NCBI GenBank assembly: GCA_946811185.2
Contig: OX328096.1
Coordinates: forward strand, 38,700,011-38,764,010
Direction of reading: 5' to 3'
Origin: Hippopus hippopus
Lineage: Eukaryota > Mollusca > Bivalvia > Cardiida > Cardiidae
Length of the DNA stretch: 64,000 nucleotides
The notes below the pieces were generated by a model that did no database searches, was not told the DNA's origin, and saw only the letters and a program-made list of their open reading frames with translations. This document shows, in pieces, positions 55,237 through 64,000 of the stretch (positions within the stretch are counted from its first letter, which is position 1; every line of letters starts with the position of its first letter). A program made the translations under genes and the position numbers.

Positions 55237-56181
55237 GGGATAACCCTAATTCGCTTGGCACTATTTCATCTGCTTTTTTCTTTTTCACAGTATTGATCAA
55301 AACCCATTTTTTAAAGGTTTTCATGTAACACTGCAAAATGTAAGTTACTTGTATTTAGAAAAGGGAATAAAATCATATAGACATTCTTTTTTTAAATCAC
55401 TCTGAATGAAAAAAAAAAGCAGATATAATAAAATGTAACCTGGACAAATTTTCCATAAAGAAATACATGGCTTCTTGAAAAAGTAATCAGGTTTAATTTC
55501 TATTCTAACATGACACATGAATTCGGCTCTATAAACACAGTGCAAAGAAAATGTGGTAAAATCTACGTCATTCTATATAGAGTGACGTCATTCTGTATAA
55601 AGTAAGTCGCCAATGGCTGTTCTATATCTTCGCCCTCAGATATTTTATCAATGAAAGTCACTTCATGTAAACAAATCGTCATTTTCCGCTCCTTGACCAA
55701 GGAGGAAGGAAAATCCTCAAGAATTTACCGATATTAACTGTTTTGATAAAAATTGACAACGATGGAAGTATTTAAAATGTTACCAGTAAACATATATAAA
55801 TCATGTGTCTTTTCAAGTTGAAGGTTAGTTCAAAACTGACGGGTGTTGCATTGGAAATGGGATTGGGAGTGGGTGGAGTAATACTCAGAGCATTCGAAGG
55901 AACCACAGCTCCAATGATTGACAATACATTCATTCTTCATTGTCCTTTGAAAGGGAGAAACTATAAAAGCAAAACGGTGCATTTTTTTATGATGTGTTTG
56001 ATGCCTAAAGTGTTATTGAAATTTTGATTCTTTTCATATTTACCGACTGGGCAGTGGGGTTTTGTTTTGGTAAGTAAGTGGAACAGCCATGGTTTATTCA
56101 ATGGAATATTATCCGCATCCTCGTTTTTACACTAAGTATGAGCTTGTTTTCCTTTGAATAAGAACTGGTCATGTTAGAATC
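55237..56181. other. gene-free stretch
   Basis: 55571-55600 has two TACGTCATTCT/GACGTCATTCT copies 22 bp apart. Otherwise unrecognised. Confidence 0.4.
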
Positions 56182-56352
56182 GAAATAATCTTCTTTCTAT
56201 GGTGGTTCATCATTTAATAAACCACATTGTGAGTTATGAGGCAAAATGAATAAACCACTCGGGCTATTGCCCTCGTGGATTATTTATCGTGCCTCTTAAC
56301 TCACAACTGTGGTTTATTGAACGATAAACAACGATAGAAAGAGGATTATTTC
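56182..56352. mobile_element. fold-back element
   Basis: Nested inverted repeats: GAAATAATCTTCTTTCTAT pairs with the far end, and an inner stem TAATAAACCACATTGTGAGT pairs across a GGGCTATTGCCC centre. Confidence 0.72.
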
Positions 56353-56399
56353 TTAATTAAGAAATGCATTGCAGTTTGACTAGAGAGCCAAATAAAATT

Positions 56400-57797
56400 C
56401 TAAGCAAGAGCGGCAAATTGTCGCAAGATATGCCCGTCCCACCGCCAGTTGTCAAGGGGGGATAATAATCGTAAAGGGCCGGTAGAGGAAAATAGTAGTG
56501 CAGCAGAAATCATGTAAGTGATTGGAATAGGCATGAATGTCTCCTCTAATGTTAAGGAAACATGCATATAAAGTTTCAGCTCATTCCAACATGAAAAGAC
56601 AAAGTTATATTGTAGAGAAGCATGAAAAGCTGTAAAAAAAAATAATGAATAATTCCAAAAGGGCATTAGGTAAGGTTAGGGCTCCAGTGCATTGCACTTT
56701 TCGTAACTGCAACAAACATGTTTACCAAGTCTCAAGTCAATTTGACTTGAGGTGACAAAGTTCCGTTCTGGACAAGCAAGAAATACTGTAAAAATGAAGA
56801 TCAAAGTGGAATTACTCAAAATCCACGCTAGGTAGAGTTATTGTTCTTGCACACTGTACTCCGTAATATTGCAACAAACATGCATACCAAGTTTGAAGTT
56901 GTTCTGACTTGAGATGACAGTTATATTCCGGACAAGCACTAAATGCTGTAAAAATGACAATCAAATGGAAATAACTCAAAGACAGCACGAGGTAGAGTTA
57001 CAATTCTTGCGCAATGCACTTCCAAATATTGCAACAAAGAAGCATACCATATTTCAAGTCATTCCTACTTAAGATGACAAAGTTATGCTCCGGACAAGCA
57101 AGAAATGCTATAAAAATGAAGATATGGTTCTTGTGCACTGCACTCTGTAATTTTTCAGCAATCATGCATACCAAATTTGAAGATGTTCAGACTAAAAATG
57201 ACAAAGTTATATTCCGGACAAGCAGAAAATGCTGTAAAAATCACAATTGAAGGGAAATAACTCAAATACAGCATGAGCTAAAGTTATGGTTCTTTCACAC
57301 TGCACTCCGTATTATTTCAACAAACACAAATGCCAAGTTTCAAGTCAATCGGACTGGAGATGACAAAGTTATGCTCCAGACAAGCAAGAAATACTGTAAA
57401 AATAAAAATCAAAGTGGAATTACTCAAAATCCATGCTAGGTAGAGTTATTGTTCTTGTGCACTGTACTCCGTAATATTGCAACAAACATGCACACCAAGT
57501 TTGAAGTCGTTCTGACTTGAGATGACAAAGTTATATTCTGGACAAGCAGAAAATGCTGTAAAAATGACGATCAAAGGGAAATAACTCAAAGACAGCACGA
57601 GGTAGAGTTATGGTTCTTTTGCACTGCACTACGTATTATTGCAACAAACACAAATTCCAAGTTTCAAATCAATCGGACTGGAGATGACAAAGTTATGCTC
57701 CAAACAAAAAACTGGACACCGCCCGCCCAGACGCCCGCCTGGATGCCTGTACGCCATGGGTGATCCCATAATACGTCCCGTCTTCGACAGGCGTATA
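56400..57797 (-). mobile_element. long element with ~157-bp tandem units (third copy)
   Basis: Same ends as 50996-52210, from GCAAATTGTCGCAAGATATG to ACGTCCCGTCTTCGACAGGC then GTATAAA. About eight diverged units. Confidence 0.75.
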
Positions 57798-57914
57798 AAA
57801 ATAATCAGTTTTTTCTTGAATTGTAGTCACTGTGAAACTTAACGGCTAAAAGGGACAATATCTGACTGCAAGACCCCCTCATTTTCACGATAGTTTGTGT
57901 AAAAACAACTCACA
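57798..57914. repeat. dispersed ~115-bp segment, second copy
   Basis: Matches 28938-29047 closely, including GGCTAAAAGGGACAATATCT and GTTTGTGTAAAAACAACTCA. Confidence 0.65.
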
Positions 57915-58383
57915 AACAAGAGGGCCATGATGGCCCTGAAGTCGCTCACCTGAGTCTTTTGACCATACATGACCCATTTCTAATCTCTTCCAGGACATAA
58001 TGACAAACATTCTGACATACTTTAATTAGTATTGGACTTAAAATATGGCCTCTAGAGAAAGGCATAGCAGCAAGAAAAGATAACCATGTTAAATTTTCAT
58101 GAAGAAATATACAGCAGTACAAGGTTGACAAACAAAATTTCCTGAAGTAAAAAGACAGTAGTTAGACAAGGAAACCAGGCTAAACTTTTATAAAGCAACG
58201 CAAAATAGATGAACAAGATAACTAGGTTAAATTTTCACAAAGCAATGCATGGCAGTTTAAGACAATGCACAGTACTTATAGAGTTCTAGGGCCCGTATTC
58301 ACCAACCATTCTTTAAGAACATTCTTTGTCTTATTCTCTAAGATTTTCTAAATTTCAATGTAACACAACTTCTAATTGGCTAA

Positions 58384-58533
58384 CTTGCTTGCTTGTGTTT
58401 AACACCGTTTCAAACATTACTTTAGTTATATCGCGGCAGCCAGTGTTTCTATCCATGCTTTCCTGGAGTTCCTTTTACCAGTACTCTGCACAATATTCTT
58501 TCCTTTCTAAACAATGGTCAGTGGTGATATCTG
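58384..58533 (-). mobile_element. SINE, 5'-truncated
   Basis: Tail and part of the body of the type 1 SINE. ATTGGCTAA flanks it (58375-58383, 58534-58542). Confidence 0.72.
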
Positions 58534-58659
58534 ATTGGCTAAATCAAATAGTTTAGCAGAGCTAAATTTAAGAAACAAGTACACACAGTTTGACAAGATA
58601 GCACTACTAATTTTTCACACAGTAATGCACAGTAGTAGGACAAGATAGCTTGTTTAAAT

Positions 58660-59125
58660 ATAGGGTGTAGGACAAAAGCCCACTGCGGCAATAGCTTACT
58701 AGACAATAGCCCACTAAGACAATTGCCCACTTATATGCATTAAATTATGCATTCAATTAGGAAATTGAGAATCCAACAACAAATTTCAAATATATGTATT
58801 CATAAGACAAAAGTGTAGACTCTTTTTCTCAGATATTTCTGTTAAAAAAAACAGCAGATCCAGATCTGAGGGATTTTTTACCAGCACTACTTTTTACCTA
58901 CCGGTTAGTTTTATTTGGTAGACACAGGGTGTAAATGAGCAAAGACACAAACAAAGGAATGCATATATATTTAACATACACAGATATAAAATGATCAAAT
59001 TTGATTTTTGAACCCTTTTTGATAAGCAGTGGGCTATTGTCCTCCCTGCCAAATTTAGCAGTGGGCTTTTGTCTGGCGGGCTATTGTCCAGTGGGCTATT
59101 GTCCCAGTGAGCTATTGTCTGTTTC
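58660..59125. repeat. inverted block of short GTGGGCTATTGTC repeats
   Basis: The left edge (58670-58735) has GACAATAGCCCACT-type units. The right edge (59028-59120) has the complement AGTGGGCTATTGTC four or five times. The middle is AT-rich. A terminal-inverted-repeat element is possible. Confidence 0.55.
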
Positions 59126-59224
59126 CCCTTAATATCATATAGCAATGCAAGCAGTTAGACAAGCTAGCAAAACGAATTTTTCACACAAAAATGCACAGTA
59201 GTTGGACATGGTGCATTGCTTTAC

Positions 59225-59935
59225 ATCACAGAGCAGTGCAATCAGTTAGAAAAGATATCACTACCATTTTTTCACAAAGCAATGAACAGTAGTTGTACAA
59301 GATAGCTTGGCTAAATATCATAGAGCAATGCAAGCAGTAAGACAAGATATCACTGCCATTTTTTCACAAAGCAGTGAACAGTAAATGTACAAGATAGCTT
59401 GGCTAAATATCACAGAGCAGAGCAAGCAGTAAGACAAGATATCACTACCATTTTTTCACACAGCAGTAAACAGTAGTTGTATAAGATAGCTTGGCTAAAT
59501 ATCATAGAGCAATGCAAGCAGTAAGACAAGATATCACTGCCATTTTTTCACAAAGCAGTGAACAGTAAATGTACAAGATAGCTTGGCTAAATATCACAGA
59601 GCAGAGCAAGCAGTAAGACAAGATATCACTACCATTTTTTCACACAGCAGTAAACAGTAGTTGTACAAGATAGCTTGGCTAAATATCATAGAGCAATGCA
59701 AGCAATAAGACAAGATATCACTTCCAGTTTTTTTTCACACAGCAGTGAACAGTAAATGTACAAGATAGCTTGGCTAAATATCACAGAGCAGTGCAAGCAG
59801 TAAGACAAGGTATCAGTACCATTTTTTCACACAGCAGTGAACAGTAGTTCTACAAGAAAGTTTGGCTAAATATCATAGAGCAATGTAAGCAGTAAGACAT
59901 GACAGCAAAGTGAATTTTTTACACAAAGCATAGGG
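59225..59935. repeat. ~91-bp tandem array with two alternating unit types
   Basis: Landmark GAGCAATGCAAGCAGTAAGA or GAGCAGAGCAAGCAGTAAGA recurs about every 90-92 bp. The two types alternate, giving a higher-order period of about 182 bp. Confidence 0.78.
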
Positions 59936-59979
59936 GTTGGACAAGATAATCTGGCTAAATTTTCAAAAAGCAATACACT

Positions 59980-60536
59980 TCATTAGCCTTTTACCAAACA
60001 ATCCAAAGCTTTCATGGCCCTGAGGTAAAAAGCTTTCGAAAATAATATGGGAAAGGGGGAAAATGCTGGTACCCCACTTTTTCTCCATTTTCCACAATGT
60101 GCTCAGCCCTTACAAAGACAGCCCTGGTAGCTCAGTTGGTAGCATACAGGACTTACGAAAAGTGGGTCGCTGGTCCAATCCCCAGCTCAGCCAATTTCTT
60201 TCCGAGGACTGATGATAGTAATTGTGACAGGATTCATTCCTCTCTCATCTCTGACCATTGTGTTGACAATGGTTATATGGGAAAGCAGCCAGTGGCTTGG
60301 AAAGAATATTGTGTGGAGTACTGGTAATAGTAACTCCAGGAAAGCATGGATAGGTGCACTGGCTGCAGCGATATAACTGAAATAATGTTGAAAACTGTGT
60401 TAAACACAATACAACCAACAAACAACCTTACACAGACAAAATTCATCATTTGACCCATATTTAATTCATCATTTACAAATGCGTCTAATTTGGACAAGTA
60501 ATAAATTTTGCTTTCTGGAAAAGAGTTAAGACAAGA
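59980..60536 (+). mobile_element. TTAA-MITE split by a SINE
   Basis: Arm A and core at 59980-60120 (centre GGTACCCC), arm B at 60427-60536, ending GAGTTAA. Confidence 0.75.
60121..60426 (+). mobile_element. tRNA-headed SINE (head type 1) inside a MITE
   Basis: Head GCCCTGGTAGCTCAGTTGGT, B-box-like GGTCCAATCCC, tail TATAACTGAAATAATGTTGA. Target duplication CTTACAAAGACA (60109-60120) and CTTACACAGACA (60427-60438). Confidence 0.87.
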
Positions 60537-60790
60537 GCCAAAGCTGAAACTCATACAGAATTAGTCAAGATTGGAGGGCTTTATGTTTCAATTTTAGTTC
60601 AATCAATAACTGAAGAGTCTTGGAATCAAATTACAAGCATCATAAAATTTTTGAAATGCATGTTGTCTGCTTCAGTAAATACTGCAGAAAGCAGGCCAAT
60701 GTCCTGATAGGATTTTCAACAGATTCAGGAGACTCAAACAGTCAGTTTTACCTTTGAGTACAAGAAAAAGACATAAGAACATCTTAACCC

Positions 60791-61015
60791 TTAACTCTTC
60801 ACCACACAATTCCAAGTTTTAACAACCCTGAGAAAGAAGCCTTTTGAAAACATTGTGGGAAAAGGAGAAAGTGCTGGTAACCAGCATTTTCTCCTTTTCC
60901 CACATTTTTTTCTACCTTATCAGAGACAAAACCTATAATTTTAGCCACTTTTAAATGGTGGTCTCCAAATGCTTTCACTTTGGACAAGTCTACATTTCTG
61001 TTGTGTGGTAAAGAC
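60791..61015 (+). mobile_element. TTAA-MITE, near full length
   Basis: Left TTAA 60791-60794, strong core with GGTAACC centre, right end AAAGACA. Confidence 0.82.
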
Positions 61016-61017
61016 AT

Positions 61018-61125
61018 TGTATACAGATAAAAGATCAGACTGCAAGTTCTGTGCAGTCTGGTGTTGATTTACACTGGACGAAAAGACAACTATAGTAGTG
61101 AAAGGTACTTTAAGTATTAACTTAG
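61018..61125. mobile_element. second-family TTAA repeat, fragment
   Basis: AAAAGATCAGACTGCAAG and GTGCAGTCTGGTGTTGATTT. Confidence 0.5.
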
Positions 61126-61396
61126 TAAGATTTTACTCAGATATTGTGAGCTGTTCTGCCAGAATGTCTGACACATTAGCACTATTCTAATTTTCAAATG
61201 GAAGAAAGCCTTTCATTTCCATTGAAAAGCTTATTATGGTAATGTAGTCTGCTTTTCACCTACATGGTCCATGGAGAATATGCATTTCAAATGGATCTAA
61301 TAGTCTTATTTCCATACTTCCTTTCTTTGAATTAGACTTGCATTCCTCTCTGTATGTCAATTTTGATCAAATAACCATAACTATCAATCTCAATTA

Positions 61397-61488
61397 TTTC
61401 ATTACCAAACAATCCCATATATCACCTACTGTGAGGAAGGTTTCCGATAACATCATAGGAAAAGGAAAAAATGCTGGTAACCAGCAAT
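61397..61488 (+). mobile_element. TTAA-MITE, half copy
   Basis: Arm A and left half of the core, then AACCAGCAATTAA. Confidence 0.5.
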
Positions 61489-61499
61489 TAACTCCAATC

Positions 61500-61637
61500 A
61501 TACATTAAACAAAAGATCTCAAAACAGCAGACAGTGCAGATCCTAGATCAGACTCCACATTCTATGTGATCTGATCTTGACCAACACTACCTACAAACAC
61601 ACTTAAAATCTCACTAAGAGAGTTTAGAGTTAACTCT
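61500..61637. mobile_element. second-family TTAA repeat, fragment
   Basis: GATCCTAGATCAGACTCCAC and TGTGATCTGATCTTGACC, ending GAGTTAAC. Confidence 0.5.
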
Positions 61638-61800
61638 TTCCTTGCTTTAGAAGACAAAAGAATCTATGTGGACAGTATAAAGCAAAATCAGACTGCACAA
61701 TATATGCAGTCTGGTCTTTGATCTGCAATCTACAACTGTATTCTAGACTATGACCAAAATGTCTCTTCATTTTAAACTGTAAATTTGTAGTCATTATCAA
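61638..61800. mobile_element. second-family TTAA repeat, tandem neighbour
   Basis: CAAAATCAGACTGCACAATA and ATGCAGTCTGGTCTTTGATC. Directly follows the previous fragment. Confidence 0.5.
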
Positions 61801-62363
61801 ATAATTCAATATCAATTTTTTTCATGAACACTGGCAAGTTCCGATTGGTTGAAAATTTTTTTTCATAGCTCCATGAAAAAAAATAAGCAATGCCAGAACT
61901 ACTTTTGCAGTCAAACTAATGTAAACAGACATGTACGAGATTTCATAATGTTTTTCTTCGAGTCCAAAGTTCAAATTGCTAGCAGAATTTTTTTTTCTCT
62001 GAATATTGAAAAAAAGTATCCAACAGTAAATTCAAAGAGAGCACTTAAAACTCATTGTCACTTTGCTGGGTTCTAACAATCTTGTTTTCAACTTAATTCT
62101 AGCGTATTGAACTTCTAATAATAAATCTACTAAATCTGCAAATTTTTGATACTATAATGACGTCACGAATTTACGTCATTTTTATGTCATGAATGAGCAG
62201 TTTTACCGCACTATGAAATATGAATGAAATGGACATTAAATAAATACACAGTGTTGGATTTACAAAAAAAAGCACTTAGTATTATTTAAGTGCATATTAG
62301 TTGTCTGTGATATTGAATTATATGGAATGAAGAGAATTTCTTTTTGTTTTCATGGAGGTATGA
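61801..62363. other. gene-free stretch
   Basis: AT-rich DNA with TTTTTTTCAT/ATGAAAAAAA runs that may belong to the hairpin element at its right. Confidence 0.4.
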
Positions 62364-62432
62364 AAAAAAAACCTAATCACACTGTATGAAACCGCAAAGC
62401 GGTTTCATACAAAAGTGTGATCAGGTTTTTTT
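62364..62432. repeat. hairpin-forming inverted repeat
   Basis: Outer arms AAAAAACCTAATCACAC and GTGTGATCAGGTTTTTT; inner arms GTATGAAACCGC and GCGGTTTCATAC around AAA. Confidence 0.78.
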
Positions 62433-62592
62433 GGTTGTCAACGAGTTAAACAATACCTTCTTGTATCTTTCCTGGAAATGCAAATAAAGTCACACCCACA
62501 TTTATCACTTTGACCTGTATTTTCCAGGTCCATATTTTCTTGTAAAATAAATATCAATAAAGACTTAAAGTGACTAAATCTCCCTGAAAAGT

Positions 62593-62821
62593 TTAACATT
62601 TTACCAAACAACTAAATTCTGGACTAGACCAAATTGAAACCATCTGCAGACAACATAATTAAATGCAGCTCAAGTGATAATTTCTGTCTTTGATGGGGTA
62701 GAAAACATTGTGGGAAATGGAGAAAATGCTGGTTACCAGCATTTTCTCCTTTTCCCACATTGTTTCTAAACCCTTTCAGGCCAGGGTCGTTAAAACTTGG
62801 GACTGTGTGATAAAGGGTTAA
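62593..62821 (-). mobile_element. TTAA-MITE, full length
   Basis: 229 bp with TTAA at 62593-62596 and 62818-62821. Core with GGTTACC centre. Confidence 0.87.
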
Positions 62822-63246
62822 ACTAGTGAAGTCTGCCATAAATCACTGGTACAATAATTTTCTTCTCCATGAATCAGACACATCTATTATAATTAGGGGC
62901 ATCATTTCCATTGTTTGTGTCACAAAATGTATTTTCAGAACCTTTTAAATGAAGACAATCAATACACTAATGGCCTCAGTCTTTCCTCTTTAATCTTTTC
63001 TAAAGAAGTTTTACACTGAAATTGCTTATTTGAATAATGCCAAATAAATGAAACAAACTTTCTCAGTCAGAAAAACAGACCAATTTGAAAGGTTACTTTA
63101 GCCAGAATAATTCTCAAAATCGCTGGAAGTAAAGATCAAGATCAGATTGCACCTTCTGTGACTTAAAAGTCCAAAAAATTGTTGTATAGTATAGAGTAAA
63201 ACTAAACTAAGTTTTCTGTAAATACTAAAATTCAAATCATTAACCA
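62822..63246. other. gene-free stretch
   Basis: 63125-63155 has a weak second-family scrap (GATCAAGATCAGATTGCACC). Otherwise nothing. Confidence 0.4.
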
Positions 63247-63444
63247 TCAACCCTTTACCAAACAACAAGAATATAGACTGGTCAAAATTGAAAGCATTTG
63301 CAGATGACAAATTAAAGGTGGCTCAAATGGCAGAAATTGTCCTTAATAGAGTAGAAAACATTGTGGATAAAGGAGAAAATGCTGGTTTCAGAAGGTCTCT
63401 TTCCCAAGGTCTTTGAAACCTAGGATTGTTTGGTAAAGGGTTAA
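63247..63444 (-). mobile_element. TTAA-MITE, right half palindrome deleted
   Basis: Right TTAA 63441-63444. The core stops at GCTGGTTTCAG. Confidence 0.7.
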
Positions 63445-63610
63445 CCTAACAATCCAGTGTTTCTTAAAACAACTTATAAAAACATGGTAGGAAAAGGAGA
63501 AAATGATGGCAACTAGCATTTTCTGCTTTTTCAATCATGTTTCTATCCTTTCAAGGACAAATGCCATCATATTGTCAACATCCTATTTGTTGTTTACAAA
63601 ATTTAATGTT
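63445..63610 (+). mobile_element. TTAA-MITE, diverged tandem neighbour
   Basis: Begins at the previous copy's TTAA. The core is gatggcaactagc. Confidence 0.58.
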
Positions 63611-63781
63611 TTAACTCTCAAAGTGCTTTTCAAGAGAGTTGCCTTTGCAGCCAGTGTTGATCAAGATCAGACTCCACAAGACATGCAGTCTGATTTTTAA
63701 TTGACACTGTCTGCTTTCCTGAAACAATATAAACACCATCATAATATTGCAATTACTTGGGTCTTATTTGTAGACTTTTAA
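63611..63781 (+). mobile_element. second-family TTAA repeat
   Basis: Starts TTAACTCTCAAAGTGC and carries GATCAAGATCAGACT and its mirror GCAGTCTGATTTTTAATTG. The right end is cut by the next element. Confidence 0.62.
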
Positions 63782-64000
63782 AACAAGAGGGCCATGATGG
63801 CCCTGAAGTCGCTCACCTGAGTCTTTTGACCAAACATGACCCATTTTCAATCTCATTTGAGATATTATGACAAACATTCTACCAAGCTTTCATAATTATT
63901 GGACTAAAGATTTGGCCTCTAGCTTGTACACAAGCTTTATTCTAGAATTTCCCTCTGTGACCTACTTTTTAGCCAAACATAGCCCATTTTCCCATTGTAG
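63782..64000. mobile_element. AACAAGAGGGCC element, cut by window end
   Basis: Same left end as 43534 and 57915, including the hairpin GAGGGCCATGATGGCCCT. Confidence 0.65.

Larger units (their letters stand above)
57915..59975. mobile_element. repeat element with AACAAGAGGGCC start and ~91-bp units
   Basis: Starts like 43534-46214 (AACAAGAGGGCCATGATGGC, CTCACCTGAGTC) but continues into a different array. Units of about 91 bp carry GACAAGATAGCTTGGCTAAA. A SINE (58384-58533) and an inverted-repeat block (58660-59125) interrupt it. The right end is unclear. Confidence 0.55.

Noticed and set aside
55571..55602. Paired TACGTCATT/GACGTCATT motifs as a CREB-type promoter
   Set aside because: No gene start nearby. 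Two short motif matches in AT-rich DNA are weak evidence.

Overview
The window looks like nuclear DNA of a marine bivalve mollusc, probably a heterodont clam. The species call is inference. It rests on AT-rich sequence, GT-AG introns, a near-intact mariner transposon, tRNA-derived SINEs and very dense families of short inverted-repeat and tandem-repeat transposons of a kind common in bivalves. There is no sign of prokaryotic gene organisation. Nearly all short ORFs here are chance frames or lie inside repeats.

Two host genes can be supported, both incomplete and pointing toward each other. On the + strand, 20999-21952 holds the last two coding exons of a Kazal-domain protein whose earlier exons are not identified. 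On the - strand, 47232 down to 28418 holds twelve exons of a follistatin-related protein of the FSTL4/FSTL5 type. In order they encode a long acidic segment, paired EF-hands, two Ig domains and the long C-terminal domain up to the stop codon. All twelve exons join in phase and give about 885 codons. The signal peptide and Kazal exons expected upstream were not found in the remaining 17 kb.

The rest is mobile DNA. (1) A 229-bp MITE family, flanked by TTAA, has a perfect 67-nt palindrome at its centre in the best copies. There are roughly 65-70 complete, deleted or fragmentary copies across the window. (2) A second TTAA-type MITE carries a shorter central inverted repeat built on GATCAGACTGCA. 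(3) tRNA-headed SINEs with different heads share one 3' tail, and several sit inside MITE copies with clear target duplications. (4) Long elements carry internal tandem arrays: 1-1420, 5563-7350, 43534-46214, 50996-53045, 56400-57797 and 57915-59975. (5) A mariner element (16764-18090) is nested in an array of 14-bp palindromes that is itself enclosed by 41-bp terminal inverted repeats (16656-18652). (6) Several fold-back hairpins are present at 15262, 15796, 30445, 53276, 56182 and 62364.

Layout: 1-5.5 kb repeats; 5.5-7.4 kb long tandem element; 7.4-16.6 kb gene-free DNA with scattered MITEs; 16.6-18.7 kb nested transposons; 20.1-20.8 kb minisatellite; 21-22 kb Kazal gene end; 28.4-47.2 kb FSTL-like gene with MITE-filled introns; 47.2-64 kb its presumed upstream intron or flank, dominated by repeats. 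The most notable pattern is that three FSTL introns have a TTAA transposon end 22-30 nt upstream of the 3' splice site, where a branch point would be expected.
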